Source: Enterobacter sp. CC120223-11 (lineage in GTDB: Bacteria; Pseudomonadota; Gammaproteobacteria; Enterobacterales; Enterobacteriaceae). From it: DNA of 64,000 bases. This document shows positions 45,612-55,409 of this stretch, one piece after another. The stretch lies in assembly GCF_900215375.1 (NCBI RefSeq), contig NZ_OBEF01000016.1, positions 58,118-122,117 on the forward strand. Direction: 5' to 3'. The notes under the pieces were generated by a model. That model made no database searches. It worked only from the letters and a program-made list of their open reading frames with translations, and was not told the origin of the DNA. Position 1 is the first letter of the stretch. Each line of letters starts with the position of its first letter. Position numbers and translations under genes: made by a program.

Positions 45612-45629
45612 GTACTCGTGTACTGGTAC
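45612..45629 (+). promoter_or_regulatory. TrpR operator of mtr
   Basis: GTACTCGTGTACTGGTAC matches the trp operator consensus GTACTAGTTAACTAGTAC at 14 of 18 positions, 50 bp before the mtr start. In E. coli mtr is repressed by TrpR-tryptophan and activated by TyrR; TyrR boxes were not identified. Confidence 0.75.
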
Positions 45630-45678
45630 AGTGCTTCGCGTTAACTGATTACATCGATTTTTCTGGAGAGCAGGCGTC

Positions 45679-46923
45679 ATGGCGACACTAACCACCACAG
45701 CCACCCGACCGTCATTAATTGGCGGCGTAGTGATCATCGGCGGCACCATTATTGGCGCGGGCATGTTTTCTTTGCCTGTGGTCATGTCAGGGGCGTGGTT
45801 CTTCTGGTCGCTGGCGGCGCTGGTGTTCACCTGGTTCTGCATGCTGCATTCTGGGCTGATGATCCTTGAGGCTAACCTTAACTACCGCATTGGTTCGAGC
45901 TTCGACACCATCACCAAAGATCTGCTCGGCAAACGCTGGAACCTGATTAACGGCCTGTCGATCGCCTTTGTGCTCTACATTCTGACCTACGCCTATATCT
46001 CGGCGAGCGGGTCGATTCTGCATCACACGTTCAGCGAAATGTCCCTGAATGTCCCGCCGCGCCTGGCCGGTTTTGGCTTTGCTTTACTGGTGGCCTTTGT
46101 CGTGTGGCTCAGCACCAAAGCGGTCAGCCGCATGACGGCTATCGTGCTTGGCGCGAAGGTGATCACTTTCTTCCTGACGTTTGGCAGCCTGCTGGGGCAT
46201 GTGGAAGCGCCCACGCTGTTTAACGTTGCGCAGCAGAACACCTCCTATTTGCCTTACCTGCTAATGACGCTGCCGTTCTGCCTGGCCTCCTTCGGCTATC
46301 ATGGCAACGTACCGAGCCTGATGAAGTATTACGGCAAAGATCCGCAGACGATTGTGAAATGCCTGAGTTACGGCACGCTGCTGGCGCTGGGGCTGTACGT
46401 TGTCTGGCTGCTGGGGACGATGGGCAATATTCCACGCCCTGAATTTATCGGCATCGCGCAGAAGGGCGGCAATATTGATGTGCTGGTACAGGCGCTGAGC
46501 GGCGTGCTGAACAGCCGCAGTCTGGATCTGCTGCTCGTCGTATTCTCAAACTTCGCGGTGGCGAGTTCTTTCCTCGGCGTGACCCTTGGCCTGTTCGACT
46601 ACCTGGCCGATCTGTTCAAGTTTGATGATTCCGGGATGGGGCGCTTCAAAACGGCGCTGCTGACCTTCGCTCCCCCGGTGATTGGCGGCCTGCTGTATCC
46701 GAACGGGTTCCTGTACGCGATTGGTTATGCAGGCCTGGCGGCAACCATCTGGGCGGCAATCGTTCCGGCGCTGCTGGCGCGTAAATCCCGCAAGCGCTTT
46801 GGCAGCCCGCTGTTCCGGGTCTGGGGTGGCAAACCGATGATTGCGCTGATCCTGGTGTTTGGTATCGGCAACGCGCTGGTGCATTTCCTGTCGAGCTTTA
46901 ATTTGCTGCCGGTTTACCAATAG
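45679..46923 (+). CDS. mtr: Tryptophan-specific permease Mtr
   Basis: High-affinity tryptophan/proton symporter of the aromatic amino acid permease family, about 11 membrane helices, 414 residues as in K-12. The first helix has [19 protein letters not shown], the substrate-site pattern of this family. GGAGAG precedes the ATG. Confidence 0.96.
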   Translation: MATLTTTATRPSLIGGVVIIGGTIIGAGMFSLPVVMSGAWFFWSLAALVFTWFCMLHSGLMILEANLNYRIGSSFDTITKDLLGKRWNLINGLSIAFVLYILTYAYISASGSILHHTFSEMSLNVPPRLAGFGFALLVAFVVWLSTKAVSRMTAIVLGAKVITFFLTFGSLLGHVEAPTLFNVAQQNTSYLPYLLMTLPFCLASFGYHGNVPSLMKYYGKDPQTIVKCLSYGTLLALGLYVVWLLGTMGNIPRPEFIGIAQKGGNIDVLVQALSGVLNSRSLDLLLVVFSNFAVASSFLGVTLGLFDYLADLFKFDDSGMGRFKTALLTFAPPVIGGLLYPNGFLYAIGYAGLAATIWAAIVPALLARKSRKRFGSPLFRVWGGKPMIALILVFGIGNALVHFLSSFNLLPVYQ

Positions 46924-46936
46924 CGGCAGGCCTTAT

Positions 46937-47020
46937 CCCCCTCTCCCTCTCCCAAGGGAGAGGGAGAAAATCAGGCACATCCAGTTCCCTCTCCCTGTGG
47001 GAGAGGGTTAGGGAGAGGGG
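46937..47020. repeat. Paired CCCTCTCCC hairpin repeats
   Basis: Two units, 46937-46967 and 46987-47020, each an imperfect palindrome built on CCCTCTCCC...GGGAGAGGG, separated by about 19 bp. They fill the gap between convergent mtr and yhbW and look like a dispersed extragenic repeat of the Enterobacter group. Confidence 0.8.
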
Positions 47021-47028
47021 AAATGAAA

Positions 47029-48036
47029 TTATCCCAACAGCTCCTCTTTCACCTGCATCGCCAAATCAAACGAATGCAAACGCGCCTGATGGTCGAAAAT
47101 CTGCCCGTTAACCATGATTTCGTCCGCCTGCGTTTCACGCAGTACAGACTCCAGCCCATGACGCACCTTCGCTTTATCGCCCACCAGTGACATGCCTAAC
47201 GCTTTATCGACGCCATATTTTTCAGACGGTGACCAGAAGTGGTCCATGTTCTGAATCGGCGGCGGCAGCTGCGAGGTTTCACCGCGGCGTAAATTGGTGA
47301 ACGCCTGCTGCATTGAGGTGAACAGGAATTCCGCATCGCGATTGCTGTCGGCGGCGATGATATTGATGCACACCATCGCATAAGGTTTTGCCAGACGCTC
47401 AGAAGGCTTGAACTGCGTGCGGTACAGGTGTAGCGCCTGGAACAGCATATCGGGCGCGAAGTGCGAGGCGAACGCAAACGGCAGGCCAAGCTGGGCGGCA
47501 AGCTGCGCGCTGTAGAGGCTCGAACCTAACAGCCAGACAGGAATTTTTTCACCATAGCCCGGTACCGGGCGCACCTGCGGGTGCGGATCGCGGGCATCAA
47601 ACCAGTCCACCAGTTCCGCCACATCGCGCGGGAAGTTATCGACATCACCGCCCATATGGCGACGAAGGGCACGCATGGTCGGCTGATCGCTGCCGGGCGC
47701 GCGGCCTAACCCCAAATCGATGCGGCCAGGATAGAGCGTATTCAGCGTGCCGAACTGTTCGGCAATCACCAGTGGGGAGTGGTTCGGCAGCATCACACCG
47801 CCGGAGCCCAGGTGCAGCGTCGTGGTGTTAGCGGCCAGATAGCCAATCAGCACGGACGTCGCGGCGCTGGCGATGCCGGTCATATTGTGGTGTTCGGCCA
47901 GCCAGTAGCGATGATAGCCACGCTTCTCAGCGAGGCGGGCAAGATCGAGCGAATGGGAAAAGGCTTCTTTCGCGGAAAAACCCTGAGGGATCGGCGCCAG
48001 ATCGAGCACCGAAAACGCAATTTTTTTGTCAGTCAT
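47029..48036 (-). CDS. yhbW: Luciferase-like monooxygenase YhbW
   Basis: 335-residue bacterial-luciferase-like flavin protein (TIM barrel), length equal to K-12, substrate unknown. Typical strings include [10 protein letters not shown] near residue 45 and [14 protein letters not shown] near 76. Convergent with mtr; its upstream side faces the ubiV end with an inverted repeat in the gap. Confidence 0.92.
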   Translation of the reverse strand: MTDKKIAFSVLDLAPIPQGFSAKEAFSHSLDLARLAEKRGYHRYWLAEHHNMTGIASAATSVLIGYLAANTTTLHLGSGGVMLPNHSPLVIAEQFGTLNTLYPGRIDLGLGRAPGSDQPTMRALRRHMGGDVDNFPRDVAELVDWFDARDPHPQVRPVPGYGEKIPVWLLGSSLYSAQLAAQLGLPFAFASHFAPDMLFQALHLYRTQFKPSERLAKPYAMVCINIIAADSNRDAEFLFTSMQQAFTNLRRGETSQLPPPIQNMDHFWSPSEKYGVDKALGMSLVGDKAKVRHGLESVLRETQADEIMVNGQIFDHQARLHSFDLAMQVKEELLG

Positions 48037-48040
48037 AACG

Positions 48041-48173
48041 GCTCACTTTGCTACAGCATGGTCATCAGATTGAAGGTCTTCTTCCAGCCTGGCGCAGGAT
48101 AACCGCGCCAGCCAGAAAAGCTGCATCTTTCATACTGCATGACAAACTGATAACTGCTGTTAACAAAGTGAGC
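48041..48173. other. Long-range inverted repeat between ubiV and yhbW
   Basis: GCTCACTTTG (48041-48050) and CAAAGTGAGC (48164-48173) are perfect complements 113 bp apart; similarity continues inward (CTA-CAGCA versus TTAACAGCA when both are read in the same sense). Nested inside is a stem CTGGCGC/GCGCCAG (48089-48095, 48105-48111). The region covers the whole ubiV-yhbW gap. Confidence 0.6.
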
Positions 48174-48178
48174 TATTT

Positions 48179-49057
48179 TTAGGCCTGTAATTCCAGCCCG
48201 GCCAGGCGTTTCCAGTAGCCGTTACAGTCGCTGTGTGCGGCGAGCGACAGCGGCGCGGCACCGTTTTCATTGGCACGGAAGGCGTCGATCATCGCGAACG
48301 TGTCCGTCCCCAGCGGTGAGAGACGCACCATATCCACCAGGCCCTGCATCGACTTCAGCTCATTACCGAGGTTATAAACATAGCCGCTCATGGTCTGAAT
48401 GCCGTTGAGCACGAACACCTGCTGATCCTCCTGCGAAAGCATGTCGCGCCCGTTCGGGTATTTGATGCAGCAGGTTTCACACTCGTCCTTCGGCTTGTCT
48501 TCTGAACGCGCGGTGAAGCAGCGGGCAGAATAGGCGAGCGGCAGATGGCCGTAGCTCAGCACTTCCACTTCGAACTTATCGCGAATACCTAACGCTTCAC
48601 ACTGCTGAAGCAGATTCACCAGCCAGTCGCGGGAGAGCTCCACCGGCATGCACCAGCGCATCATGCCTTGCTTTTGCAGCAGACGCAGCGTCACCGCGTT
48701 GTAGCAGTTCAGCGCGTGTCCGGCGACGAACGGCAGCTTGCGCTCAGCGCACAGATTCACCACGCCGAGATCGCTTGCTTCCAGCAGGAAATCACCGTTA
48801 TCGACATAGCGTTTCAATTCGTTGAGTTCGGACGAAGCCTGCACCAGCGCCAGCGTTGAAATCACGACCTGCTTGCCGCTGTCCGCCAGCGATTTCGCCA
48901 TCTCCAGCCAGTCGCCCACTTTGGTGGCGCGGCGCTTGCTGCATACGGCTTCGCCGAGGTAGATCGTGTCGGCGCTGCTCTGCGCTGCCTGCTGGTAAAA
49001 ATCTTCCAGCGTCTCTTTTGACCAGTAGTAAAGCACGGGCCCTAATGAATATTTCAT
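48179..49057 (-). CDS. ubiV: Anaerobic ubiquinone hydroxylase subunit UbiV
   Basis: With UbiU forms a [4Fe-4S] heterodimer needed for O2-independent ring hydroxylation in ubiquinone synthesis. 292 residues of the U32 peptidase-like family; the four cluster cysteines Cys39, Cys180, Cys193 and Cys197 are present. The long in-frame extension upstream is inside ubiU and rejected. Begins 8 bp after the ubiU stop. Confidence 0.96.
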   Translation of the reverse strand: MKYSLGPVLYYWSKETLEDFYQQAAQSSADTIYLGEAVCSKRRATKVGDWLEMAKSLADSGKQVVISTLALVQASSELNELKRYVDNGDFLLEASDLGVVNLCAERKLPFVAGHALNCYNAVTLRLLQKQGMMRWCMPVELSRDWLVNLLQQCEALGIRDKFEVEVLSYGHLPLAYSARCFTARSEDKPKDECETCCIKYPNGRDMLSQEDQQVFVLNGIQTMSGYVYNLGNELKSMQGLVDMVRLSPLGTDTFAMIDAFRANENGAAPLSLAAHSDCNGYWKRLAGLELQA

Positions 49058-49065
49058 CGTCTTCC

Positions 49066-50061
49066 TTACTGCCACTTGCGGTGGTAGGCGCCAAGCGTGG
49101 TCTGAGTGCCTTCGGACATCGCGCCGAGCGTCTCCATCCAGGCTGACTGCGGCACGAAGTTTTGCGGATCCGCCATGCAGCGGTCGATGGCCTGACGCCA
49201 CACTTTCGCCACCTGGCTGACGTACGCCGGGCTGCGCTGGCGGCCTTCAATTTTCACCGAAGCGATATTGGCGGCGAGCAGGTCCGGCAGCAGCTCCAGG
49301 GTATTCAGGCTGGTGGGTTCTTCCAGTGCGTGATAGCGCTCGCCGTCCACCAGGTAGCGGCCTTTGCACAGCGTCGGATAGCCTGCGTTCTCGCCATCCT
49401 GATAGCGGTCAATCAGTACGTCATTCAGGCGGGACTCCAGCCCCTGAGGCGTTTGCTGCCAGCGAACATACTTCGCCGGGGAGCAAGCGCCCACGGTATT
49501 CGGCGACTCCCCCGTTAAATAGGAGGAGAGATAGCAGCGCCCTTCAGCCATAATGCACAGGCTGCCGAAGGCAAAAACTTCCAGCGGAACTGGCGTGGTA
49601 CGCGCGAGTTGCTTAACCTGATGAATAGAAAGTACGCGCGGCAGCACAACGCGAGCGACGTCAAAGTTGCGATGGTAGAAGCGAACGGCTTCTTCATTGG
49701 TGGCAGAAGCCTGAACGGAGACGTGACGTTCAATGTGCGGATAGCGCTCGGCGGCGTACTCGAGCATCGCGATATCGGCGAGGATCAGCGCATCGGCACC
49801 GAGCTGCGCGGCCATATCCACCGCGCGCTGCCAGCGGGCGTAACCGTCCGGATGGGCGAAGGTATTAATCGCAATGTGCAGCTTGCGACGGTGCTGATGC
49901 ACAAAGTTGACTGCTTCCTGCAGTTTTTTTTCGGTAAAGTTCAGACCGGCAAAATGGCGGGCGTTGGTGTCATCTTTCAGGCCGATATACACCGCATCGG
50001 CACCGTTTTCGATGGCCGCCTTAAGCGCCGGGAGGTTTCCGGCAGGACAGAGCAGCTCCAT
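49066..50061 (-). CDS. ubiU: Anaerobic ubiquinone hydroxylase subunit UbiU
   Basis: Partner of UbiV, U32 family, 331 residues. The cluster ligands Cys169, Cys176, Cys193 and Cys232 are all there. Start at MELLCPAGN (50061) rather than 8 codons upstream. Divergent from ubiT with a 217-bp gap that contains TTGAT half-sites (about 50140 and 50207) but no full FNR palindrome that I can defend. Confidence 0.96.
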   Translation of the reverse strand: MELLCPAGNLPALKAAIENGADAVYIGLKDDTNARHFAGLNFTEKKLQEAVNFVHQHRRKLHIAINTFAHPDGYARWQRAVDMAAQLGADALILADIAMLEYAAERYPHIERHVSVQASATNEEAVRFYHRNFDVARVVLPRVLSIHQVKQLARTTPVPLEVFAFGSLCIMAEGRCYLSSYLTGESPNTVGACSPAKYVRWQQTPQGLESRLNDVLIDRYQDGENAGYPTLCKGRYLVDGERYHALEEPTSLNTLELLPDLLAANIASVKIEGRQRSPAYVSQVAKVWRQAIDRCMADPQNFVPQSAWMETLGAMSEGTQTTLGAYHRKWQ

Positions 50062-50278
50062 AATGTTTCCTGAAAGCAGCGGCACACGGGGCCGCGATTG
50101 TTAACGAACGGGGATTTTAGTTAACCCCTCGTCGACAATATTTGATTTGAGGCAGTTAAAAGCGCATTGAGGGTTCCAATAATGCGTTATGCCGCTGACA
50201 GAATTGTTGATTTACGCCGCTATGTTGTCTGGCGGATGTGGCAAAATAAACGGACTATTGCATTGAGGGAGTAAGCAC

Positions 50279-50803
50279 GTGTTGGATAAACTGCGTTCAC
50301 GCCTGGTACAGATGGGCCCGACTCTGATGAGCGTTCCGGTAAAAGTCACACCGTTCGCGTTAAAGCGTCAGGTCCTGGAACAGGTGCTAAGCTGGCAGTT
50401 CCGCCAGGCGCTGGCGGATGGCGAACTGGATTTTCTGGAAGGCCGCTGGTTGAGCATTGACGTGCGCGACATTGGCCTGCGCTGGTTCACCTCCGTTGAG
50501 AACGATCGCCTGGTCGTCAGCCACAGCGCAGAGGCCGACGTGAGCTTCAGCGCCGACGCCAGCGATTTGCTGATGATTGCGGCCCGTAAGCAGGATCCGG
50601 ACACGCTCTTTTTCCAGCGCCGCCTGGTTATTGAAGGCGACACGGAGCTTGGGCTGCACGTCAAAAACCTGATGGACGCCATTGAGCTTGAGCAGATGCC
50701 GAAGGCGCTGCGTATCATGCTGATGCAACTGGCGGACTTTGTTGAGGCAGGATTACAGAATCCGCCACAAACCAGACACACATCGGTAGGTGAGCCATGC
50801 TGA
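50279..50803 (+). CDS. ubiT: Ubiquinone biosynthesis accessory factor UbiT
   Basis: SCP2-domain lipid-binding protein that works with UbiU/UbiV in anaerobic ubiquinone synthesis. GTG start at 50279 with GGGAG upstream; 174 residues as in K-12, ending TSVGEPC. Overlaps yhbS by 7 bp. Confidence 0.95.
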   Translation: MLDKLRSRLVQMGPTLMSVPVKVTPFALKRQVLEQVLSWQFRQALADGELDFLEGRWLSIDVRDIGLRWFTSVENDRLVVSHSAEADVSFSADASDLLMIAARKQDPDTLFFQRRLVIEGDTELGLHVKNLMDAIELEQMPKALRIMLMQLADFVEAGLQNPPQTRHTSVGEPC

Positions 50804-51300
50804 TTCGAGTGGAAATTGGGATCGACGCGCCGGGGATTGATGCCCTGCTGCGCCGTGAATTTGAAGGCGACGGTGAAGCGGATCTGGTGCATTCCCTGAG
50901 GGAAGATGGCCTGATTACGCTGGGCCTGGTGGCCACGGATGACCAAGGTCAGGTTGTGGGCTACGTGGCCTTCAGCCCGGTCAGCGTTGAAGGTGAAGAA
51001 CTCCAGTGGGTTGGCATGGCACCGCTGGCTGTGGCGAAGGAGTACCAGGGGCAGGGCATTGGTCGTCAGCTGGTGTTCGAAGGGCTCGATTCGCTCAACG
51101 AGTTTGGCTATGCCGCCGTTGTGACGCTGGGCGACCCGGCGCTGTACGGTAAACTCGGCTTTGAACCGGCGGCGCGCTTTGATTTACGCTGCCGCTGGCC
51201 GGGTACCGAAGCCGCATTCCAGGTGCGCCCTTTGGCCGACGATGCGCTGAACGGCGTGCACGGCCTGGTTGAATACTGCGACCACTTCAATCGTTTTTAA
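50797..51300 (+). CDS. yhbS: GNAT-family acetyltransferase YhbS
   Basis: 167-residue N-acetyltransferase-fold protein; the acetyl-CoA loop is visible as [10 protein letters not shown] (about 86-95). Substrate not established. Start lies inside the ubiT end, so the two are co-translated. Convergent and overlapping with yhbQ by 14 bp. Confidence 0.92.
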   Translation: MLIRVEIGIDAPGIDALLRREFEGDGEADLVHSLREDGLITLGLVATDDQGQVVGYVAFSPVSVEGEELQWVGMAPLAVAKEYQGQGIGRQLVFEGLDSLNEFGYAAVVTLGDPALYGKLGFEPAARFDLRCRWPGTEAAFQVRPLADDALNGVHGLVEYCDHFNRF

Positions 51301-51571
51301 GCTCTGAAAGCAGCGCCTCAAACAGCTCATCCTCGAGGACGAGGCGCTCTTTCTGGCGCTTCGTCAGCTGCTTAATCTGATATTCCACACGCAGTGCCAG
51401 AGAGCGATCGCCCACTTCCCGGGCAAAGGCCAGCCGAAGCTCACCCTTTCCCCGCAGCGCCTTCGCGCCTTTGCCCGACTGATGCTCCGCAAAGCGGCGT
51501 TCAACGTCGGTCGTGATGCCCGTATAGAGTCGGTTATCCGCACTGCGAATCAAATAGACAAACCAGCACAC
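51287..51571 (-). CDS. yhbQ: GIY-YIG domain protein YhbQ
   Basis: 94-residue small nuclease-fold protein (K-12 100). The GIY-YIG hallmarks show as VYLIRS and LYTGI, with Arg27 region following and [12 protein letters not shown] start at 51571 with CAGGAG 9 bp upstream. Its tail overlaps the yhbS tail. Confidence 0.9.
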   Translation of the reverse strand: MCWFVYLIRSADNRLYTGITTDVERRFAEHQSGKGAKALRGKGELRLAFAREVGDRSLALRVEYQIKQLTKRQKERLVLEDELFEALLSELKND

Positions 51572-51623
51572 GTTTTGGCTCCTGTGTTAAGGTGAGCGCA
51601 CCATAGCACGCGGGAGAGCAAAA

Positions 51624-52052
51624 ATGGAGTCACTGGCAACCATCAGCCGATGGCTGGAAAAACAGCACGTTGTCAGTTGGAGCGTGGCAAAGGAGGGCGA
51701 GCTGTGGGCCGCCAGCGCCTTTTATCTCTACGACCGTGAAGCCGTCGCCTTCTACCTGCTCAGTGAAGAAACTACCCGCCATGCGCAAATGAGTGGCCCC
51801 CGCGCCGCCGTTGCCGGGACCGTCAACGGCCAGCCTAAAAGCGTGGCGCTAATCCGCGGCGTGCAGTTTCGCGGCGAAATTCGTCTTCTGGAAGGCGAGG
51901 AAAGCAATGCCGCCCGCGAACGCTATCTCCGCCGCTTCCCCATTGCCCGAATGATGCCCGCCCCGGTCTGGGAAATCCGCATTGATGAACTGAAGTTCAC
52001 CGACAATACTCTGGGTTTCGGCAAAAAATTCCACTGGTTACGGCAGGCATAG
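51624..52052 (+). CDS. yhbP: FMN-binding split-barrel family protein YhbP
   Basis: 142 residues (K-12 147) of the UPF0306/pyridoxamine-phosphate-oxidase-like fold; conserved HAQMSGP and [11 protein letters not shown]. Function unknown. yraR starts 2 bp after its stop; K-12 has yhbO between them, absent here. Confidence 0.9.
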   Translation: MESLATISRWLEKQHVVSWSVAKEGELWAASAFYLYDREAVAFYLLSEETTRHAQMSGPRAAVAGTVNGQPKSVALIRGVQFRGEIRLLEGEESNAARERYLRRFPIARMMPAPVWEIRIDELKFTDNTLGFGKKFHWLRQA

Positions 52053-52054
52053 CG

Positions 52055-52702
52055 ATGGCAAATGTACTGATCACGGGCGCGACAGGATTGGTTGGTGGGC
52101 ACTTACTTAGAATGATGGTGCAGGAGCCGCGCATCACCCGCATCACCGCAGCAACGCGGCGTCCCTTACCCGATAAGTTTGTTGATGTGATAAACCCCCA
52201 CGACCCGCAGCTGACCGATGCGCTGGCTCAGGTGGAGGCGCCGGTTGATATTGTATTTTGCTGTCTCGGCACCACGCGCCGCGAAGCGGGCAGCAAAGAG
52301 GCTTTTATTCATGCCGACTACACGCTGGTGGTGGACACGGCGCTGACAGGGCAACGTCTTGGCGCACAGCACATGCTGGTGGTCAGCGCGATCGGAGCGA
52401 ATGCTCACTCACCTTTTCTCTACAATCGCGTAAAAGGCGAAATGGAAGAGGCGCTGATCGCCCAGAACTGGCCGCTGCTGACGATTGCGCGTCCCTCTAT
52501 GCTGGTGGGCGATCGCGACAAGCGCCGTCTGAACGAATCCCTGCTGGCTCCTGTCTTCTCACTGTTGCCTGGAAACTGGAAATCCATTGAGGCGCGCGAC
52601 GTTGCGCGGGCAATGTTGAATGAGGCGATGGCTCCCGCCAAACCCGGCGTCAACGTTATAACCTCAGCAAAATTACGTGAAATAGCGGCAGGTCAGGCGT
52701 AA
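52055..52702 (+). CDS. yraR: NAD(P)-binding Rossmann protein YraR
   Basis: 215-residue short-chain dehydrogenase-like protein with GATGLVGG at 8-15 and the conserved [15 protein letters not shown] stretch. Substrate unknown. Probably co-transcribed with yhbP. Confidence 0.9.
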   Translation: MANVLITGATGLVGGHLLRMMVQEPRITRITAATRRPLPDKFVDVINPHDPQLTDALAQVEAPVDIVFCCLGTTRREAGSKEAFIHADYTLVVDTALTGQRLGAQHMLVVSAIGANAHSPFLYNRVKGEMEEALIAQNWPLLTIARPSMLVGDRDKRRLNESLLAPVFSLLPGNWKSIEARDVARAMLNEAMAPAKPGVNVITSAKLREIAAGQA

Positions 52703-52742
52703 TATTCCGCCCCACAATAATTTTCCTTTTCCGGAGTCAGGT

Positions 52743-53783
52743 ATGGCTGGTCAGTCTTCCTCTCAGGCGGCATCCCCCTTCGCGTGGTGGAAGCCGGTCC
52801 TGTTTTTCCTCATCGTTATCATCGGTCTTTGGTACGTGAAATGGCAGCCCTATTACGGCAAAGCCTTCACCGCCGCCGACACTCACAGCATCGGTAAATC
52901 CATTCTCGCGCAGGCGGCGGAAAATCCGTGGCGAGCCGCGCTGGATTACGCCATGGTCTATTTTCTCGCCGTGTGGAAGGCTGCCGTGCTGGGCGTACTG
53001 CTTGGCTCGCTGATTCAGGTGCTTATTCCACGCGACTGGCTGCTGCGAACGTTAGGCCAGCCGCGCTTTCGCGGCACGCTGCTGGGCACGCTGTTTTCAT
53101 TGCCTGGCATGATGTGTACCTGCTGTGCGGCCCCGGTTGCCGCGGGAATGCGTCGTCAGCAAGTGTCGATGGGCGGTGCGCTGGCATTCTGGCTGGGCAA
53201 TCCGCTGCTCAACCCGGCCACGCTGGTATTTATGGGCTTTGTGCTGGGCTGGCAGTTTACCCTAATCCGTCTGGTTGCTGGTTTAGCTACGGTGCTGGTT
53301 GTCGCCACGCTGGTGCAGAGATGGGTAAAAGAGCCCACCGTTGCGGAGTCTGTGTTACCTGAAATGTCGCCAGAAGCTGACGCCACGCCGTTTTTGATGC
53401 GCTGGGGAAAAGCGCTGTGGACGCTGTTCTGGAATACGATCCCGGTTTATATCCTGGCCGTGCTGGTGCTCGGTGCTGCGCGCGTATGGCTGTTCCCGCA
53501 CGCTGACGGCGCAGTGGGTAACACTTTGTTCTGGGTTATCGCGATGGCGGTGGCCGGCTGTCTGTTCGTCATTCCGACGGCGGCAGAGATTCCCATCGTC
53601 CAGACCATGATGCTCGCCGGAATGGGCACGGCACCCGGGCTTGCGTTACTCATCACCCTGCCAGCGCTCAGCCTGCCGTCTCTTATCATGTTGCGTAAAG
53701 CGTTTCCGGCCAAAGCGCTTTGGCTCGCGGCAGGCCTGGTGGCATTCAGTGGTGTAATAACGGGTGGGATTGCGCTGCTGTAA
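52743..53783 (+). CDS. yraQ: Predicted permease YraQ
   Basis: 346-residue membrane protein of the DUF318/ArsP-like permease family with about eight helices. The paired-cysteine motif CTCCAAPVAAG (near residue 121) and a later helix with FVIPTAAEIPI are typical. Some relatives export metalloids; the substrate here is unproved. Convergent with dolP. Confidence 0.9.
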   Translation: MAGQSSSQAASPFAWWKPVLFFLIVIIGLWYVKWQPYYGKAFTAADTHSIGKSILAQAAENPWRAALDYAMVYFLAVWKAAVLGVLLGSLIQVLIPRDWLLRTLGQPRFRGTLLGTLFSLPGMMCTCCAAPVAAGMRRQQVSMGGALAFWLGNPLLNPATLVFMGFVLGWQFTLIRLVAGLATVLVVATLVQRWVKEPTVAESVLPEMSPEADATPFLMRWGKALWTLFWNTIPVYILAVLVLGAARVWLFPHADGAVGNTLFWVIAMAVAGCLFVIPTAAEIPIVQTMMLAGMGTAPGLALLITLPALSLPSLIMLRKAFPAKALWLAAGLVAFSGVITGGIALL

Positions 53784-53784
53784 C

Positions 53785-53810
53785 AAAAAGCCCGGCAATT
53801 GCCGGGCTTC
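53785..53810. terminator. Terminator between yraQ and dolP
   Basis: AAGCCCGGCA-ATTGCCGGGCTT with an AAAA run on the left, so the T run serves the minus-strand dolP transcript best. Confidence 0.88.
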
Positions 53811-53814
53811 GTTA

Positions 53815-54390
53815 TTATTTGAGGATGGTAAAGGCGGTGGTGACGTGCTTCACTCCGCTGACGCGGCTGGCGATATCCGCCGCGGCTTTCCCTTCGCGCT
53901 CGGTCAGGCTGCCCATCAGAAACACTTCTCCGTTTTCCGTCGTCACCTTCACGGCGGAAGATTTCACCTGATCGCTGCCCAGCAGCTGAGAGCGAACTTT
54001 GGTGGTAATCCAGGTATCCGAAGAGGCGGTCCCGAGCCCAATCGGCTGGCCCTGACGGATTTCGTTAAACACTTCGCTCGTGCCTTCGACGCCCATCGCA
54101 ATCTGCTTGGCCTGAGCCGCGAGATCGGTTGAAGGAGCCTGGCCGGTCAGCAGAACTTTGCCCTGCCATGCCATCACGTTGACGCGCGCTTCTTTCTTCA
54201 GCTGTTCATCTTTGTTCAGGGCGCTGTTCACGCGTAGTTCGAGGGTGCTGTCATCCACCTGGGTGCCCACGGTGCGGGGATCGGTGGCCGCTTTCGTACC
54301 GACCGCGGCGGTGCCAACCACTGCCGCAGCCACGCATCCCTGAAGCAGCAGCGCGGAAATAAGGACCGCGAGGGGCGAAAATGCCTTCAT
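53815..54390 (-). CDS. dolP: Outer-membrane lipoprotein DolP (YraP)
   Basis: Dual BON-domain lipoprotein that supports outer-membrane integrity and NlpD activation at division sites. 191 residues; lipobox LQGC with Cys19, BON1 about 45-115 and BON2 about 122-190. It lies 9 bp after diaA and ends the lpoA-yraN-diaA-dolP run. Confidence 0.96.
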   Translation of the reverse strand: MKAFSPLAVLISALLLQGCVAAAVVGTAAVGTKAATDPRTVGTQVDDSTLELRVNSALNKDEQLKKEARVNVMAWQGKVLLTGQAPSTDLAAQAKQIAMGVEGTSEVFNEIRQGQPIGLGTASSDTWITTKVRSQLLGSDQVKSSAVKVTTENGEVFLMGSLTEREGKAAADIASRVSGVKHVTTAFTILK

Positions 54391-54399
54391 GAGTACTCC

Positions 54400-54990
54400 T
54401 TAATCGTCCTGGTGTGGGAAAAGGGTGTTATCAATCAGATCGCATAAACAGTTTACCGTCAGCATGTGCATCTCCTGGATGCGTGCGCCACGGTGTGAAG
54501 GAATGCGGATTTCCACATCCTGCGGGCCGAGCAGGCCTGCCAGCTCCCCACCGTCGTAGCCGGTGAGCGCCACTATGGTCATATCACGCGTCACGGCGGC
54601 TTCCACGGCTTTCACGATGTCGCGACTGTTGCCTTTGGTGGAAATTGCCAGCAGGACATCACCGGCATGGCCGAGCGCACGTACCTGTTTGGCATAGACT
54701 TCATCGTGAAGACGGTCGTTTGCAATCGCCGTTAAGACCACATTATCGGTATTAAGTGCAATCGCAGGTAAACCAGGGCGTTCTGTCTCAAAACGGTTAA
54801 TCATGCAGGCAGCAAAATGCTGTGCGTTGGCGGCGGAGGAGCCATTGCCACAACAGAGGATTTTGTTGCCGTTAAGCAGGGACTGCACCAGCGTCATCGA
54901 GGCCCGGGAAATAGCGTCCGGAAGCGCTTCTGCTGCTGCGATTTGGGTCTGAATGCTTTCCGTAAAGCAGGCTTTAATTCTGTCGAGCAC
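54400..54990 (-). CDS. diaA: DnaA initiator-associating protein DiaA
   Basis: SIS-domain homotetramer that binds DnaA and promotes its loading at oriC. 196 residues from the GTG at 54990, with AAGGGA just upstream; [12 protein letters not shown] marks the SIS phosphate loop. An upstream in-frame start within yraN is rejected. Confidence 0.96.
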   Translation of the reverse strand: MLDRIKACFTESIQTQIAAAEALPDAISRASMTLVQSLLNGNKILCCGNGSSAANAQHFAACMINRFETERPGLPAIALNTDNVVLTAIANDRLHDEVYAKQVRALGHAGDVLLAISTKGNSRDIVKAVEAAVTRDMTIVALTGYDGGELAGLLGPQDVEIRIPSHRGARIQEMHMLTVNCLCDLIDNTLFPHQDD

Positions 54991-55022
54991 GATTTCCCTT
55001 ACATTCTTAAGTGACAGTGACG

Positions 55023-55409
55023 CTATTCGCCAAAGGCGTTTTTCAACCATTCGATCTGACTGCCGGTGAAGGCTACCACATCGAACCGGCAATCCGTAGT
55101 CTCAAAGCTCCCATTGTGGCGAGCAAGCCACAAGCGGGCGGTTTGTAATAATTTCGTTTGTTTGCTGCGTGTCACACTGGCGGCCGCGCCGCCGTAGCGT
55201 GCAGAGGCACGGTAACGCACTTCAACAAACACCGTTACCGCTCCGTCTTTCATAATCAGGTCAATTTCACCGCCGCGAGAACGCTCATTCGCGGCGATAA
55301 AGCGCAGTCCTTTGCTTTGCAGAAAGCGGCGCGCCTGCTGTTCCCAGGCGTCACCGGTTTTCTTATTTAGTTTGCCGGAACCATCTGTCCCTGCTGGTAT
55401 TTGAGCCAT
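55023..55409 (-). CDS. yraN: UPF0102 nuclease-fold protein YraN
   Basis: 128 residues with the restriction-endonuclease-like core GGEIDLI...FVEVRYR. Function unproved. Starts 43 bp inside the lpoA end, the same overlap seen in E. coli. Confidence 0.92.
   Translation of the reverse strand: MAQIPAGTDGSGKLNKKTGDAWEQQARRFLQSKGLRFIAANERSRGGEIDLIMKDGAVTVFVEVRYRASARYGGAAASVTRSKQTKLLQTARLWLARHNGSFETTDCRFDVVAFTGSQIEWLKNAFGE

Noticed and set aside
50101..50278. FNR site in the ubiU-ubiT gap
   Set aside because: Only TTGAT half-sites are present; no acceptable TTGAT-N4-ATCAA palindrome, although oxygen control is known for these genes in E. coli.
51287..51300. Annotation error at overlapping yhbS and yhbQ ends
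   Set aside because: Both proteins keep normal C-termini and family length, so the 14-bp tail overlap is genuine.
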